Shown here piece after piece: positions 37,004-46,398 of a stretch of 64,000 bases of DNA (its first letter is position 1; each line of letters begins with the position of its first letter). The position numbers and the translations under genes were made by a program. Location: positions 118,044-182,043 of the forward strand of contig NZ_SULJ01000002.1 in assembly GCF_007115105.1 (NCBI RefSeq), read 5' to 3'. Below the pieces are notes generated by a model. It saw nothing but the letters and a program-made list of their open reading frames with translations. It did not search any database and was not told the origin of the DNA. Source of the DNA: Clostridium sp. HBUAS56010. GTDB taxonomy: Bacteria > Bacillota > Clostridia > Lachnospirales > Lachnospiraceae.

Positions 37004-38566
37004 TTACTCTCCTGTAAATTCAAAGTCCTTGATCTTACGCACCACATCCATCACAGTTCCATCACGTCCTTCAATGATTCCAACGATCTGATCATCAAAA
37101 ACTACCCGCTCTGGCTCTCCTACGATAGAATAAGCAATGTCTCTTAATTCTTCAATGGTTTTGAAAGGAAGATCCACCCCTTTCATGGCTTCAATCAGAT
37201 CCTGTCTCCTTGGATTGATGGCGATTCCATAATCAGTAATTACAACATCAACCGACTCTCCGGGAGTGGTTACTGTCGTTACATCGGTACAGACTGCCGG
37301 GATTCTGCCTTGAAGAAGGGGAGAGATCACGATGGTGCATTTTGCACCTGCTGCCGTATCCGGATGTCCGCCCTGGGCACCTGTGATCACACCGTCAGAA
37401 CCCACTACCACATTGCAGTTAAAGTGCACATCAACCTCTAAAGCTGCCAGGATTACAAAATCCAGTTTGTTCACAATGGCGCCTTTATTAAAGGGATCCG
37501 CATATTCTCCTGCACTAATGCGGAAATGTTTCTGATTCATAACAGATTCCACTGCATTTAAATCAAAATCCTGGGTATCAAGCAAAGCATCAACCTGACC
37601 ATTCTCCAAGAGATCGCACATGGGTTTGGTCAGTCCGCCCACGCCAAACCGCATACGGATGTTCCGTTCTTTCATAATCTTGGCAAGGGAAATCGTAGAG
37701 GCAATGGATGCACCCCCAACTCCTGTCTGATAAGAAAATCCGTCTTTAAAGTAAGGTGCATTGACAACGAACTGAGTGCAATAATCTGCCATCATCAGTT
37801 TTCTCATATCGCTGGTTGGTTTTGCTGCACCAGTTGCAATCTTATCTGGATTGCCGATTTCATCAACTACAACCACATAATCCACTTTTGTCATGGAGAT
37901 ATGAGCGGGGAAGTTGGGGAATGGCACCAGACAGTCCGTTATGGCAACTACCTTGTCCGCATAATCCGCATCTACCATCGAGTAAGAAAGCACACCGCAA
38001 TTTGATTTGCCACCGATTCCCCGGCAATTGCCGTAATCGTCACAGGTAGGCGCACCAACAAATGCAATATCAATTCTCACTTCACCCGTCTCTATCGCAC
38101 GGACTCTTCCTCCGTGAGAGCGCATTACTGCAAGCCCTTTTAGTTTTCCTTCGGATATTGCCTGCCCGATTTTTCCTCTTACACCAGAGGACTGGATTCC
38201 TACAATGGTTCCATCTTCTATCATCTCAACCAGTTTATCATGGGCTTTTCCAAGAGAACTGGCACAGATGGTAATATCCTTTATCCCCATCTTGTGGATC
38301 TCTTCCATAACCATATTCACAACATAGTCACCTTCACGGAAGTGATGATGGAATCCCAGAGTCATACCGTCTTTAATTCCACATTTCACCAAAACATCGT
38401 GAATACTTTCCACCAGCTTACTGCCTCCGGAATTCATTACGCACTTGGTAACCGGGCCATCCTTTTTGTATTCATACCCATCAAAATAATGATTCCCCAT
38501 AAAGGGTTTCTTGCCTGTCTGTTCTAAGATTTCTTCCGGAATATCTCTCCCTACTGCATTTATCAT
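37004..38566 (-). CDS. citF: Citrate lyase alpha subunit (citrate:acetyl-ACP transferase)
   Basis: 520 residues, the usual CitF length. Diagnostic stretches include CGIKDGMTLGFHHHFREGDYV, GGHPDTAAGAKC and VTTPGESVDVVITDYGIAINPRRQDL. It transfers acyl carrier protein from acetate to citrate. The start is ATG 38566, one base after the citE stop, with GGAGATT upstream; eight codons further upstream are open but lie inside citE. Confidence 0.95.
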   Translation of the reverse strand: MINAVGRDIPEEILEQTGKKPFMGNHYFDGYEYKKDGPVTKCVMNSGGSKLVESIHDVLVKCGIKDGMTLGFHHHFREGDYVVNMVMEEIHKMGIKDITICASSLGKAHDKLVEMIEDGTIVGIQSSGVRGKIGQAISEGKLKGLAVMRSHGGRVRAIETGEVRIDIAFVGAPTCDDYGNCRGIGGKSNCGVLSYSMVDADYADKVVAITDCLVPFPNFPAHISMTKVDYVVVVDEIGNPDKIATGAAKPTSDMRKLMMADYCTQFVVNAPYFKDGFSYQTGVGGASIASTISLAKIMKERNIRMRFGVGGLTKPMCDLLENGQVDALLDTQDFDLNAVESVMNQKHFRISAGEYADPFNKGAIVNKLDFVILAALEVDVHFNCNVVVGSDGVITGAQGGHPDTAAGAKCTIVISPLLQGRIPAVCTDVTTVTTPGESVDVVITDYGIAINPRRQDLIEAMKGVDLPFKTIEELRDIAYSIVGEPERVVFDDQIVGIIEGRDGTVMDVVRKIKDFEFTGE

Positions 38567-38567
38567 C

Positions 38568-39467
38568 TTATAAATCTCCTTTATATACACCGGAGGCTTT
38601 CGCCAGCTCTATGGTTCTTTTCGCTCCGTCATAAAAAGCAATGTCGATCATTTTTCCATCTACTGTAAATACACCAATCCCCTTCTCTTTCTTATCGTCA
38701 ATTTCTTTTACGACCTTCTCTGCAAACAGAATGTCTTTAGGGGTTGGTGTAAATATTTCATGAACAACCGGGATCTGGCGTGGATTTACAATGGATTTGC
38801 CGTCAAAGCCCATGAGATGAATGGTTTCAACTTCCTTGCGGAATCCTTCCATATCATCAAGGTTTGTAAATACCGTATCAAAACACTGGACCTTTGCTGC
38901 TCTTGCGGCAATAATCATGTTCTGTCTTGCGCCCATTAATTCCACACCGGTTCCTGTAATATGGGTCTGTAAATCCTTGGTATAATCTCCACCGGATAAT
39001 GCAATACCAAAGAGACGTTCCGAAGCTTCGCATACATCCAATGCCTTCATCACACCTCTGGCAGACTCAATCGCCGCCATAATCAGGGTTCTTCCTTCGG
39101 GAATGTCAAAGTCTTTTTCTGCCGCTGCGATCTCTGCTTCAACTGCACGGACCTCTTCAGGTCTTTCTGTCTTTGGAATACGGATTGCGTCACAGCCTCC
39201 TGCAACAGCACAGCGGATATCCTCTTTCCAGTATTCTGTATCCAGACCATTGATCCGGACAACGCGTTCACAGCCTCTATAGTCAATCTCCTTTAATGCG
39301 TGATAAAGCGAGAATCTTGCTACATCCTTCTGGTTCTCTGCAACTGCATCTTCTAAGTCCAGCATCAGAGAATCGGGTTTATAGATATAGGGGTCCTTAA
39401 CAAGTCCTGGTTTCTGTGCATTTAAAAACATCATGGTTCTTCTTAACCGTTTTTTATTTGGATTCAT
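38568..39467 (-). CDS. citE: Citrate lyase beta subunit (citryl-ACP lyase)
   Basis: 299 residues. The TIM-barrel HpcH/CitE motifs are present: PDSLMLDLEDAV, RVVRINGLDTEYWKEDI, LIMAAIESARGVMKAL and GFDGKSIVNPRQIPVVHEIF. It splits citryl-ACP to oxaloacetate and acetyl-ACP. The start is ATG 39467 with GGGGAGG upstream. It overlaps the citD stop by 14 nt, which favours translational coupling. Confidence 0.95.
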   Translation of the reverse strand: MNPNKKRLRRTMMFLNAQKPGLVKDPYIYKPDSLMLDLEDAVAENQKDVARFSLYHALKEIDYRGCERVVRINGLDTEYWKEDIRCAVAGGCDAIRIPKTERPEEVRAVEAEIAAAEKDFDIPEGRTLIMAAIESARGVMKALDVCEASERLFGIALSGGDYTKDLQTHITGTGVELMGARQNMIIAARAAKVQCFDTVFTNLDDMEGFRKEVETIHLMGFDGKSIVNPRQIPVVHEIFTPTPKDILFAEKVVKEIDDKKEKGIGVFTVDGKMIDIAFYDGAKRTIELAKASGVYKGDL

Positions 39468-39765
39468 CGCTTTTTGCACCTCCCCAAAGATGATTTTCAA
39501 AATGGTCTGTGGAACGGCTGACTGCGCCTTCCACCCGTGCCTTAATCGTGCAATCCAGAGCGCCCTTATCAACAACGGCAATTTTAATGCTGCTGATTCC
39601 TAACTGGTTAAGCGTTTCCATTACTACTTTCCGGATCTGATTCCCATACTGGTTGATGACGGAACTTTCCAGCACAAAATCAATGGTTCCATCGCCTGGC
39701 TCTACGGTTACCTGACAATCACTGGATTCTAATGTTCCCGCCACGGCTGGTTTTTTTATCTCCAT
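39454..39765 (-). CDS. citD: Citrate lyase acyl carrier protein (gamma subunit)
   Basis: 103 residues. The N-terminal AGTLESSDC carries the serine that receives the phosphoribosyl-dephospho-CoA arm, and RVEGAVSR is conserved near the C-terminus. The start is ATG 39765, nine nt after GGGAGG; thirteen further codons upstream are open but outside the family alignment. It is the first gene after a 174-bp gap that holds a palindromic operator candidate. Confidence 0.93.
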   Translation of the reverse strand: MEIKKPAVAGTLESSDCQVTVEPGDGTIDFVLESSVINQYGNQIRKVVMETLNQLGISSIKIAVVDKGALDCTIKARVEGAVSRSTDHFENHLWGGAKSDESK

Positions 39766-39840
39766 TTTGCTTATATCCTCCCTTTTGTTTTCGTATGATT
39801 TCATTGTAAATGCACAATCTTAACCAGGGTGAAAAGGAAC

Positions 39841-39856
39841 CTTAAAATTTGTTAAG
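39841..39856. promoter_or_regulatory. Palindromic operator candidate upstream of citD
   Basis: CTTAAAATTTGTTAAG has the same CTTAA / TTAAG arms and 6-bp spacer as 30384-30399. It is 76 bp upstream of the citD start, within the 174-bp gap between citX and citD. A further hairpin (AGAAAGTGC / GCACTTTCT arms, 39858-39925) just behind it may end the citX transcript. Confidence 0.55.
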
Positions 39857-39939
39857 ACAGAAAGTGCCGCAAAATTAATGTATTTATCAGACAACATCAA
39901 TCTTACAGCACTTTCTTTGTTTTGGGGGAGAATCATTCT

Positions 39940-40467
39940 CTATTTTTCACGAAGCCATGCTTTTATCATCGTTTCAATATACTGATACAGTTCTTCTACC
40001 GTATGGCTCCGGCTTCTTGCACATACCTTTGCTTCTTTTTTGCATAAGAGACAGGAGCGAACTGGTGCACCAAGCACTTCCCTTCCGATCCCTTTTCCTT
40101 CCTGGTCATAAACATCCATATCAAATAGTCTTCCGAGGGGATGGGACTCTTCGATAGAAACGGTGATCCGTTTTACCGCTGTGGCATCTTTACTTTCTAC
40201 CGCCGCAATTTTTAAATAGCCTTCTTTTTTCTTCACTTCAATTTCTTCCAGTATGTTAAGACCATTCTTCTCCAATGCCAGAAGCAAAGCATCTTCTCCT
40301 GCTGCAAATGCTTCTGATATAATAGAAGAACTCTTCGTCGGACCTGGAATATTCATGCCCAGTGCTACGATCACTGCTTCTTTGTGTTTATTCCGCAGTT
40401 GATTCTGCAAAAACACTTTTCCCTCACGGAAGCAGAGCATTTCTTTTAATGTTACAGGACTTTCCAT
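39940..40467 (-). CDS. citX: Citrate lyase holo-[ACP] synthase (apo-citrate lyase phosphoribosyl-dephospho-CoA transferase)
   Basis: 175 residues. CitX hallmarks are LGMNIPGPTKSS, SHPLGRLFDMDVYD and CLLCKKEAKVCARSRSHT. It attaches the prosthetic group made by CitG to the serine of CitD. The ATG at 40467 follows AAGGAG; nine upstream codons begin with TTG and are less likely. The first 44 nt overlap the 3' end of the MATE gene in another frame. The ribosome binding site lies in a short palindrome (AAGGAGAATCTCCTT). Confidence 0.9.
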   Translation of the reverse strand: MESPVTLKEMLCFREGKVFLQNQLRNKHKEAVIVALGMNIPGPTKSSSIISEAFAAGEDALLLALEKNGLNILEEIEVKKKEGYLKIAAVESKDATAVKRITVSIEESHPLGRLFDMDVYDQEGKGIGREVLGAPVRSCLLCKKEAKVCARSRSHTVEELYQYIETMIKAWLREK

Positions 40468-41797
40468 AAGGAGATTCTCCTTCCTTTCTGCCAATCTTTC
40501 TGATCTTTACAACCAGAGGAATCACCATGAGAACCCATACAATGGGTTCTGCCACAATAATTCCCATATATTGAAGTACAGGAGCCAGAAACATGGCTAT
40601 GGCTACTTTCCCAGCCAGTTCAATGAGGCTGGATACCACCGGAGTCTTATGATCTCCGCACCCCTGCAGCGCATTCCGGAATATGGTGATGGAGGATGCC
40701 ACCATGTAAAAGACAGAATTGACTTTTAAATAAAGGGAAGCAGTACTTAATACTTCCGGGCTTTTAGATCCTGTAATCAGGTATACGAGAACAGGAGATG
40801 CCGCATAGCTTAATAAAATCATTGCACCGGACCAGACCCAGGTAATGGCAAGGGCATTGCGTATTCCAAGCACAATCCGTTCCTGCCTGCCGGCTCCCAT
40901 GTTCTGACCGCAGAAAGTCGCCATCGTCACTCCCATAACAGAAAAAGGAAGCATGAAAAACTCTGTAATCTTCCGGGCAGCCGTATGAGCCACAATAATG
41001 TCCGTACCAAACGTATTGATCATTCTCTGCAGAGACAGGGTTCCAAAGAACACCAGAGACATCATCAGTGCCATGGACAGCCCTGAGGAATAAAGATCCT
41101 TTGCCTCTGCCCATGTAATCTTAAAATCCTCTAACCGGAACCGAAAAACAGGATAACGCTTCACCATATAAAAAAGGCACAAAAGTGCAGAAACCGACTG
41201 GGCAATCACCGTGGCAAGCGCCGCACCGGAGACTCCCATATTCAGGTTTAAGACAAACAAAAGCGCCAATACAATATTAAAAAGGCTGGAACCCATAAGA
41301 AATATTAAAGGAGCAACTGTATCGCCTACGGACCGCAGGATATTGGCACAGCCATTATAGAGCATCGTCATAAACATTCCCAGTAAAAGCAGTCTGATAT
41401 ATGCTTTTGCATCGTTATAAAGTTCTTCTGGTACGTTAAGAATACGAAGAAAAAACGGCAGCCCCGCGATACACATCAACGTCAGAAACAAGGATGTTAC
41501 CGTTCCAAGCAAAAGACTTCCTGCTGAATACCTGCGGACTCCCTCTTCTTTTCCTGCCCCATAGCTTTTTGCAGTCAGAAGCGCAAACCCTGCAGTCAGA
41601 CCAGACAGGAATCCGATAAAAAGTGTGCTGATGGACGTGGTGGCACCTACTGCTGCCAATGCCTGATCCCCCAGCACGCTTCCCACAATCCTGGTATCTG
41701 CCAGACTGTAAAAAAGCTGAAAGAGATTCCCAAGTGCCACGGGAACCGCAAACTGCAGCATAATTTTTGTTGGATTCCCTTTTGTTAAGTCTTTCAT
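40424..41797 (-). CDS. MATE-family efflux transporter
   Basis: 457 residues with twelve predicted membrane helices and the internal two-fold repeat of DinF/NorM-type MATE proteins. The N-terminus, MKDLTKGNPTKIMLQFAVPV, is typical of the Lachnospiraceae group. Cation-driven export of drugs or metabolites is assumed; no substrate can be named. ATG 41797 follows GGAGAAAG. It overlaps citX by 44 nt and may be cotranscribed with it. Confidence 0.9.
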   Translation of the reverse strand: MKDLTKGNPTKIMLQFAVPVALGNLFQLFYSLADTRIVGSVLGDQALAAVGATTSISTLFIGFLSGLTAGFALLTAKSYGAGKEEGVRRYSAGSLLLGTVTSLFLTLMCIAGLPFFLRILNVPEELYNDAKAYIRLLLLGMFMTMLYNGCANILRSVGDTVAPLIFLMGSSLFNIVLALLFVLNLNMGVSGAALATVIAQSVSALLCLFYMVKRYPVFRFRLEDFKITWAEAKDLYSSGLSMALMMSLVFFGTLSLQRMINTFGTDIIVAHTAARKITEFFMLPFSVMGVTMATFCGQNMGAGRQERIVLGIRNALAITWVWSGAMILLSYAASPVLVYLITGSKSPEVLSTASLYLKVNSVFYMVASSITIFRNALQGCGDHKTPVVSSLIELAGKVAIAMFLAPVLQYMGIIVAEPIVWVLMVIPLVVKIRKIGRKEGESPYGKSCNIKRNALLP

Positions 41798-41860
41798 GTT
41801 ACTTTCTCCAATTCGTATAATAACGGCAATGCCGGAGTGATGCAAGATCAGAAACTATCA

Positions 41861-42148
41861 TCAGGAAAAGTCTTCAAATCCCTGAATCATGGGATAAGGA
41901 GCACAGTCTATAAACGGGGCGGTCAGAGTGCCTTTCACATAAAAGCTAAAAGCCGGACGGCGGTTATTTGCCTTAATGGGGTTTTTGATGAGACGGTCAT
42001 TTCTTCCCAGTTCTCCTATGTAGTTTCCATTCTGGTCATAGAGTTCTGTTCCATAAAATTTCCCCAGAATGGTTCCGTCACAGGCTACCAAATAGTCTTT
42101 TTGTCTCACGCCGATATAGGTTCCTCCCCAGCTCCAGTATTTTGTCAT
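41861..42148 (-). CDS. Hypothetical protein with beta-rich repeats
   Basis: 95 residues, no signal or membrane segment. Short Gly/Tyr-containing strands (GTYIGVRQKDYLV, GTILGKFYGTELYD, GNYIGELGRNDRLI) look like a small repeated beta structure. I recognise no family. The ATG at 42148 follows AAAGGTG; eight earlier codons are also open. It ends 63 bp before the MATE gene on the same strand. Confidence 0.6.
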   Translation of the reverse strand: MTKYWSWGGTYIGVRQKDYLVACDGTILGKFYGTELYDQNGNYIGELGRNDRLIKNPIKANNRRPAFSFYVKGTLTAPFIDCAPYPMIQGFEDFS

Positions 42149-42324
42149 CGTTTCCACACCTTTCCTCTTCATTATTCCTAAACATCATACACCATTCTTT
42201 CTTAAAAAGAAACCCAGATCCATACACATTGACAAAATTTCATCCTTTACTGGATTTTTCTATGGATCTGTTATATAATCAACTGCAAAAACACGAGAAT
42301 AACCACATGCACAGGAGGATACTT

Positions 42325-43353
42325 ATGGGATTTCAATACGTTAACAATCTGCCAAGCCCGGAAGAAATCAAGGAACGCTTTCCCCTTCCGGAGAAATTAA
42401 AGGCTCTTAAAATAGAAAGAGATCATGCAATCAGCGATGTACTCACCGGAGCGAGCGATAAATTTCTTGTTATTATTGGTCCCTGCTCCGCTGATAATGA
42501 AGAATCTGTATGTGATTATGTAAACCGTCTTGTAAAAGTCCAGGAAAAGACAAAAGACCGTCTGATTCTGATTCCGAGAATCTATACCAACAAGCCAAGA
42601 ACAACAGGCGAAGGCTATAAGGGAATGCTTCATCAGCCAGACCCTGAAAAAAAACCGGACATGCACGAAGGTCTGATTGCAATCAGGAAGCTTCACATGA
42701 AAGTTTTTGAAGAGACCGGATTATCAACGGCTGACGAGATGCTTTATCCTGAGAATTTAGGCTATATGGATGACATTATGTCCTATATTGCCATTGGTGC
42801 CCGTTCTGTAGAGAACCAGCAGCACCGTCTAACCTCCAGCGCATGCGATGTGGGGGTTGGAATGAAGAATCCCACCAGCGGAGATTTATCTGTTATGCTA
42901 AACTCCGTGGTTGCCGCTCAGCAGCCTCACGATTTCACCTATCGGGGCTGTGAAGTTAAAAGCGACGGGAACCCACTGGCACACACCATTTTACGAGGTG
43001 CAGTGAATAAGCACGGACAGTGCATTCCCAACTACCATTTTGAAGACCTGTCCCTTCTTCATGAAATGTATGCGAAACGGAACCTGGAGAATCCTGCCTG
43101 CATCGTAGATGCCAACCACTCCAATTCCAACAAAAAATATATGGAACAGATCCGCATTTCCAAAGAAGTCCTTCACAGCCGGAGACATTCCGACGAGATT
43201 CACACTCTGGTAAAAGGTCTGATGATCGAAAGCTACATCGAACCAGGCGCACAGAAAGTCGGAGAAGGCTGTTACGGTAAATCCATCACAGACCCATGTC
43301 TGGGCTGGGAAGACTCTGAACGCCTTCTTTACGAGATTGCAGAACTGATATAA
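42325..43353 (+). CDS. 3-deoxy-7-phosphoheptulonate (DAHP) synthase, type I
   Basis: 342 residues, the AroF/AroG/AroH class. Active-site blocks are LVIIGPCSADNEE, RIYTNKPRTTGEGYKG, AIGARSVENQQHR, NPTSGD and CIVDANHSNSNKKY. It condenses phosphoenolpyruvate with erythrose 4-phosphate, the first step to aromatic amino acids. The start is ATG 42325 after AGGAGG; the frame is open back to 42142, but that part is not conserved. The 5' region carries a 9-bp inverted repeat (42216-42224 / 42261-42269) and TATAAT at 42274. Confidence 0.94.
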   Translation: MGFQYVNNLPSPEEIKERFPLPEKLKALKIERDHAISDVLTGASDKFLVIIGPCSADNEESVCDYVNRLVKVQEKTKDRLILIPRIYTNKPRTTGEGYKGMLHQPDPEKKPDMHEGLIAIRKLHMKVFEETGLSTADEMLYPENLGYMDDIMSYIAIGARSVENQQHRLTSSACDVGVGMKNPTSGDLSVMLNSVVAAQQPHDFTYRGCEVKSDGNPLAHTILRGAVNKHGQCIPNYHFEDLSLLHEMYAKRNLENPACIVDANHSNSNKKYMEQIRISKEVLHSRRHSDEIHTLVKGLMIESYIEPGAQKVGEGCYGKSITDPCLGWEDSERLLYEIAELI

Positions 43354-43358
43354 TGGAT

Positions 43359-43403
43359 AAAAAAAAACTGGTGAAAGAAAAATCTCTCATCAGTTCTTTT
43401 TTT
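43359..43403. terminator. Bidirectional intrinsic terminator
   Basis: An ACTGGTGA / TCATCAGT stem flanked by A8 and T7 runs, between the DAHP synthase gene and uppP. Confidence 0.8.
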
Positions 43404-44238
43404 ACAATCCAAGAATTGCTGTAACCCCAAAATAGATGAATACCATAATTCCCAAAACAATACGGTAATATCCAAAGAACTTGAAGTCGTGCTGTCTGAT
43501 ATAGCCCATTAAAAAGCGAATGGCATAAACAGAAACTACAAACGCCACTACCATACCAAGAATCAGATAAAACACCTGAGTTCCGTTAAAATTAGCGCCG
43601 TATTTGACGATCTTTAAAAGACTGGCACCGAACATAACCGGAATACCGAGGAAAAAAGAAAACTCAGCGGATGCCGCTCTGGAACAGCCTAAAATCATAG
43701 CGCCCAGAATGGTGGAACCAGATCTGGAAGTACCGGGAATCAATGCAAGAAGCTGAAATAGTCCAATATAAAGTGCAGTCTGATAGGAGATATCTCCCAC
43801 CTTCATAACTTCAAAATTCTGATTCTTATTCCGGTTCTCAATCACCAGAAAGAGCACGCCATAGATGATCAGAGTGGCTGCCACCACATATCCATTCATT
43901 AAGTATTCTTCTAAAATATCATCAACCAAAAATCCGATTATTGCCGCAGGAATACAAGCAAGAACAATTTTGCTCCACAAAACCAGTGTAGATGTTCTCT
44001 GAGCCGGTTTTTTCCCAAGTGAAAAGGGATTCAGCTTATCAAAGTACAGCACAACCACTGCCAAAATAGCTCCAAGCTGGATCACCACAAGAAACATATT
44101 CATAAATGAAGGCGGCTGGTTCATATGAATAATCTCATCCACCAGAATCATGTGTCCGGTACTGCTTATGGGAAGCCATTCGGTAAATCCCTCCACAATC
44201 CCAAGTACAATCACTTTTAAAATCTCTAAAATATTCAT
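43402..44238 (-). CDS. uppP: Undecaprenyl-diphosphate phosphatase
   Basis: 278 residues, eight predicted membrane helices. BacA/UppP motifs are present: the glutamate-rich VLGIVEGFTEWLPISSTGHMILV near the N-terminus and LLALIPGTSRSGSTILGAMI in the middle. It recycles the lipid carrier for peptidoglycan synthesis and can confer bacitracin tolerance. The ATG follows AGAGGAA. Confidence 0.95.
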   Translation of the reverse strand: MNILEILKVIVLGIVEGFTEWLPISSTGHMILVDEIIHMNQPPSFMNMFLVVIQLGAILAVVVLYFDKLNPFSLGKKPAQRTSTLVLWSKIVLACIPAAIIGFLVDDILEEYLMNGYVVAATLIIYGVLFLVIENRNKNQNFEVMKVGDISYQTALYIGLFQLLALIPGTSRSGSTILGAMILGCSRAASAEFSFFLGIPVMFGASLLKIVKYGANFNGTQVFYLILGMVVAFVVSVYAIRFLMGYIRQHDFKFFGYYRIVLGIMVFIYFGVTAILGL

Positions 44239-44253
44239 TGCATTTCCTCTGCT

Positions 44254-44931
44254 TTATTTAATATTTTCAATCTGCCAGTCAACAGGCTCCATTCCGTTGG
44301 ACTCAAGAAAGGCATTTGCTTTGCTGAAATGTTTACAGCCAAAAAAACCTCTGTATGCGGAAAGGGGACTGGGATGAGGTGCCTCCAGAATTAAGTGTTT
44401 CGGATTATGAAGCATGGTTTTTTTGCTCTGTGCCGGGCGCCCCCATAAAAGGAAAACCATAGGACGGTCCTGCTCATTTAATACCTTAATTGCCGCATCT
44501 GTAAACTGTTCCCACCCAATTCCCTGATGGGAATTAGCCGCATGGGCACGAACCGTCAAAACCGTATTTAACAGCATGACACCTTGATCTGACCACTTTT
44601 TTAAATATCCATGATTTGGGATCTCACAGCCTAAATCTTCTTTTAATTCCTGATAGATATTCACAAGGGATGGCGGGATATCTACTTCTGGTTTTACGGA
44701 AAAGCACAACCCATGCGCCTGACCATGATTATGGTAAGGGTCCTGCCCCAGAATCACAACCTTTACTTTTGACAGAGGCGTGAACTGAAATGCGTTAAAC
44801 ACATCCTCCGGTTCCGGAAATACTCTGCCAGTTTCATATTCCTGTTTCACCTTTTGATAAAGTTCCCTGTAATATGGCTTTTTAAACTCTCCACTTAAAG
44901 GTTCCAGCCAGTCATTCTCAATTGCTCCCAT
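44254..44931 (-). CDS. ung: Uracil-DNA glycosylase
   Basis: 225 residues. Family 1 UNG motifs: water-activating Asp in GQDPYHNHGQAHGL, VMLLNTVLTV, VFLLWGRPAQSKK and the DNA-intercalating HPSPLSAYRGFFGC. It removes uracil from DNA. AAGGAG precedes the ATG. It lies 15 bp after uppP on the same strand but its partners are unrelated. Confidence 0.96.
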   Translation of the reverse strand: MGAIENDWLEPLSGEFKKPYYRELYQKVKQEYETGRVFPEPEDVFNAFQFTPLSKVKVVILGQDPYHNHGQAHGLCFSVKPEVDIPPSLVNIYQELKEDLGCEIPNHGYLKKWSDQGVMLLNTVLTVRAHAANSHQGIGWEQFTDAAIKVLNEQDRPMVFLLWGRPAQSKKTMLHNPKHLILEAPHPSPLSAYRGFFGCKHFSKANAFLESNGMEPVDWQIENIK

Positions 44932-44946
44932 GTTTTCTCCTTTGCT

Positions 44947-45708
44947 TTAGATCCGAACCGGTATTCCCGATTCTCTTAAATATTGTTTTAAATCCATAAT
45001 CTCCATCTCTTTATAATGGAATAAGGACGCCGCCAGTGCAGCATCTGCCTTTCCCTCTGAAAGCGCATGGCCAAAGTGTTCCATTGTTCCTGCACCTCCG
45101 GAAGCAATCACAGGCACAGATACCGTCTCCGCAATGATGCGGTTTAATTCATCATCATAACCTGCCTTTGTACCGTCACAGTCCATGCTGGTAAGAAGAA
45201 TCTCCCCTGCTCCAAGCGCATCTGCCTGTCTCGCCCATTCCACGGCATCAAGACCGGTATCAATCCTTCCGCCGTTCTTAAATACATTCCAGCCGCTTCC
45301 ATCAGCCCTGCGCCTGGCATCAATGGCAACTACCACGCATTGTCTGCCGAACTTTTCAGCCGCATCAGAAATCAGTCTGGGAGTATTAAGGGCAGAAGAA
45401 TTAATGGAGATCTTATCCGCTCCTTCTCTTAAAAGCATCTTAAAATCATCTGTGGTACGGATTCCTCCGCCTACGGTAAAGGGAATGAATACTTTTTCCG
45501 CTACCCGGCGGACCATGTCCACCACGGTACTCCGGTTATCCGATGATGCAGTAATATCTAAAAAAACCAGTTCATCTGCTCCAGCCTTATCATATGCGGC
45601 AGCAATCTCTACCGGATCACCTGCATCCTTTAAATTCACAAAATTAACGCCCTTTACCACCCGTCCCTCATGCACGTCCAGACAGGGTATAATTCTCTTA
45701 GTAAGCAT
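44947..45708 (-). CDS. hisF: Imidazole glycerol phosphate synthase, cyclase subunit
   Basis: 253 residues, a TIM barrel with the phosphate sites and catalytic Asp residues: [47 protein letters not shown] and [12 protein letters not shown]. It acts with HisH in histidine synthesis. The ATG is 12 nt after the hisH stop and shares a TAAGGAGG site with the hisH end, so the two are translationally linked. Confidence 0.96.
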   Translation of the reverse strand: MLTKRIIPCLDVHEGRVVKGVNFVNLKDAGDPVEIAAAYDKAGADELVFLDITASSDNRSTVVDMVRRVAEKVFIPFTVGGGIRTTDDFKMLLREGADKISINSSALNTPRLISDAAEKFGRQCVVVAIDARRRADGSGWNVFKNGGRIDTGLDAVEWARQADALGAGEILLTSMDCDGTKAGYDDELNRIIAETVSVPVIASGGAGTMEHFGHALSEGKADAALAASLFHYKEMEIMDLKQYLRESGIPVRI

Positions 45709-45719
45709 CCGGCTCCTCC

Positions 45720-46328
45720 TTAGGTAAGTTCAATGAAGTTTCGTAAAATCTTAAGTCCTGTGTCACTGCTCTTTTCCGGATGGAACTGGCAGGCAAAAAT
45801 ATTCCCCCGTTCCACGGAGGCACCAAAGGACAGACCATATTCTGACGTTGCCGCCACATCAGACTGCTCCCCTGCTTTTAAATAATATGAGTGGACAAAA
45901 TAAACATATGCCCCGGATTCAATTCCCTTAAAAAGTTTTGCTTCCGGTGCAATGGTCAGACTGTTCCACCCCATATGAGGAACCTTAATTCCAAGGGAAT
46001 CAGGGAAACGGACAATGGTTCCAGGAAGAATACCAAGCCCCTTTATTCCCTGGGATTCCTCACTGCTTTCAAACATAAGCTGGAGACCCAGACAGATTCC
46101 AAGAAAGGGAGTTTTGTTTTTAACTACCTGATGAATCACCTCCACCAGTCCATATTGATGAAGCTTTTCCATTGCATCACCAAAGGCACCTACCCCTGGA
46201 AGAATGACCTTATCTGCAGCAAGAATCACTTCCTTATCCCGGCTTATAACCGGTTGTTCTCCAAGAGAAACCAGTGCTTTTTCCACACTTTTCAAATTAC
46301 CCGCATCATAGTCTATGATCGCAATCAT
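45720..46328 (-). CDS. hisH: Imidazole glycerol phosphate synthase, glutaminase subunit
   Basis: 202 residues, class I glutamine amidotransferase. The nucleophile Cys lies in [11 protein letters not shown], and the His/Glu pair in [14 protein letters not shown]. It supplies ammonia to HisF. The other histidine genes are not adjacent here. The ATG at 46328 follows GAGGAG. Confidence 0.95.
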   Translation of the reverse strand: MIAIIDYDAGNLKSVEKALVSLGEQPVISRDKEVILAADKVILPGVGAFGDAMEKLHQYGLVEVIHQVVKNKTPFLGICLGLQLMFESSEESQGIKGLGILPGTIVRFPDSLGIKVPHMGWNSLTIAPEAKLFKGIESGAYVYFVHSYYLKAGEQSDVAATSEYGLSFGASVERGNIFACQFHPEKSSDTGLKILRNFIELT

Positions 46329-46398
46329 GGCAGTCTCCTCTTTCGCCTTTTTTCAACATTTTAGCACAATCCCCTTTCATGCACAACGCAAAAAAGGG

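Noticed and set aside
45185..45727. 180-codon frame antisense to hisF
   Set aside because: hisF has all catalytic motifs; the opposite frame resembles nothing and lacks a start signal.
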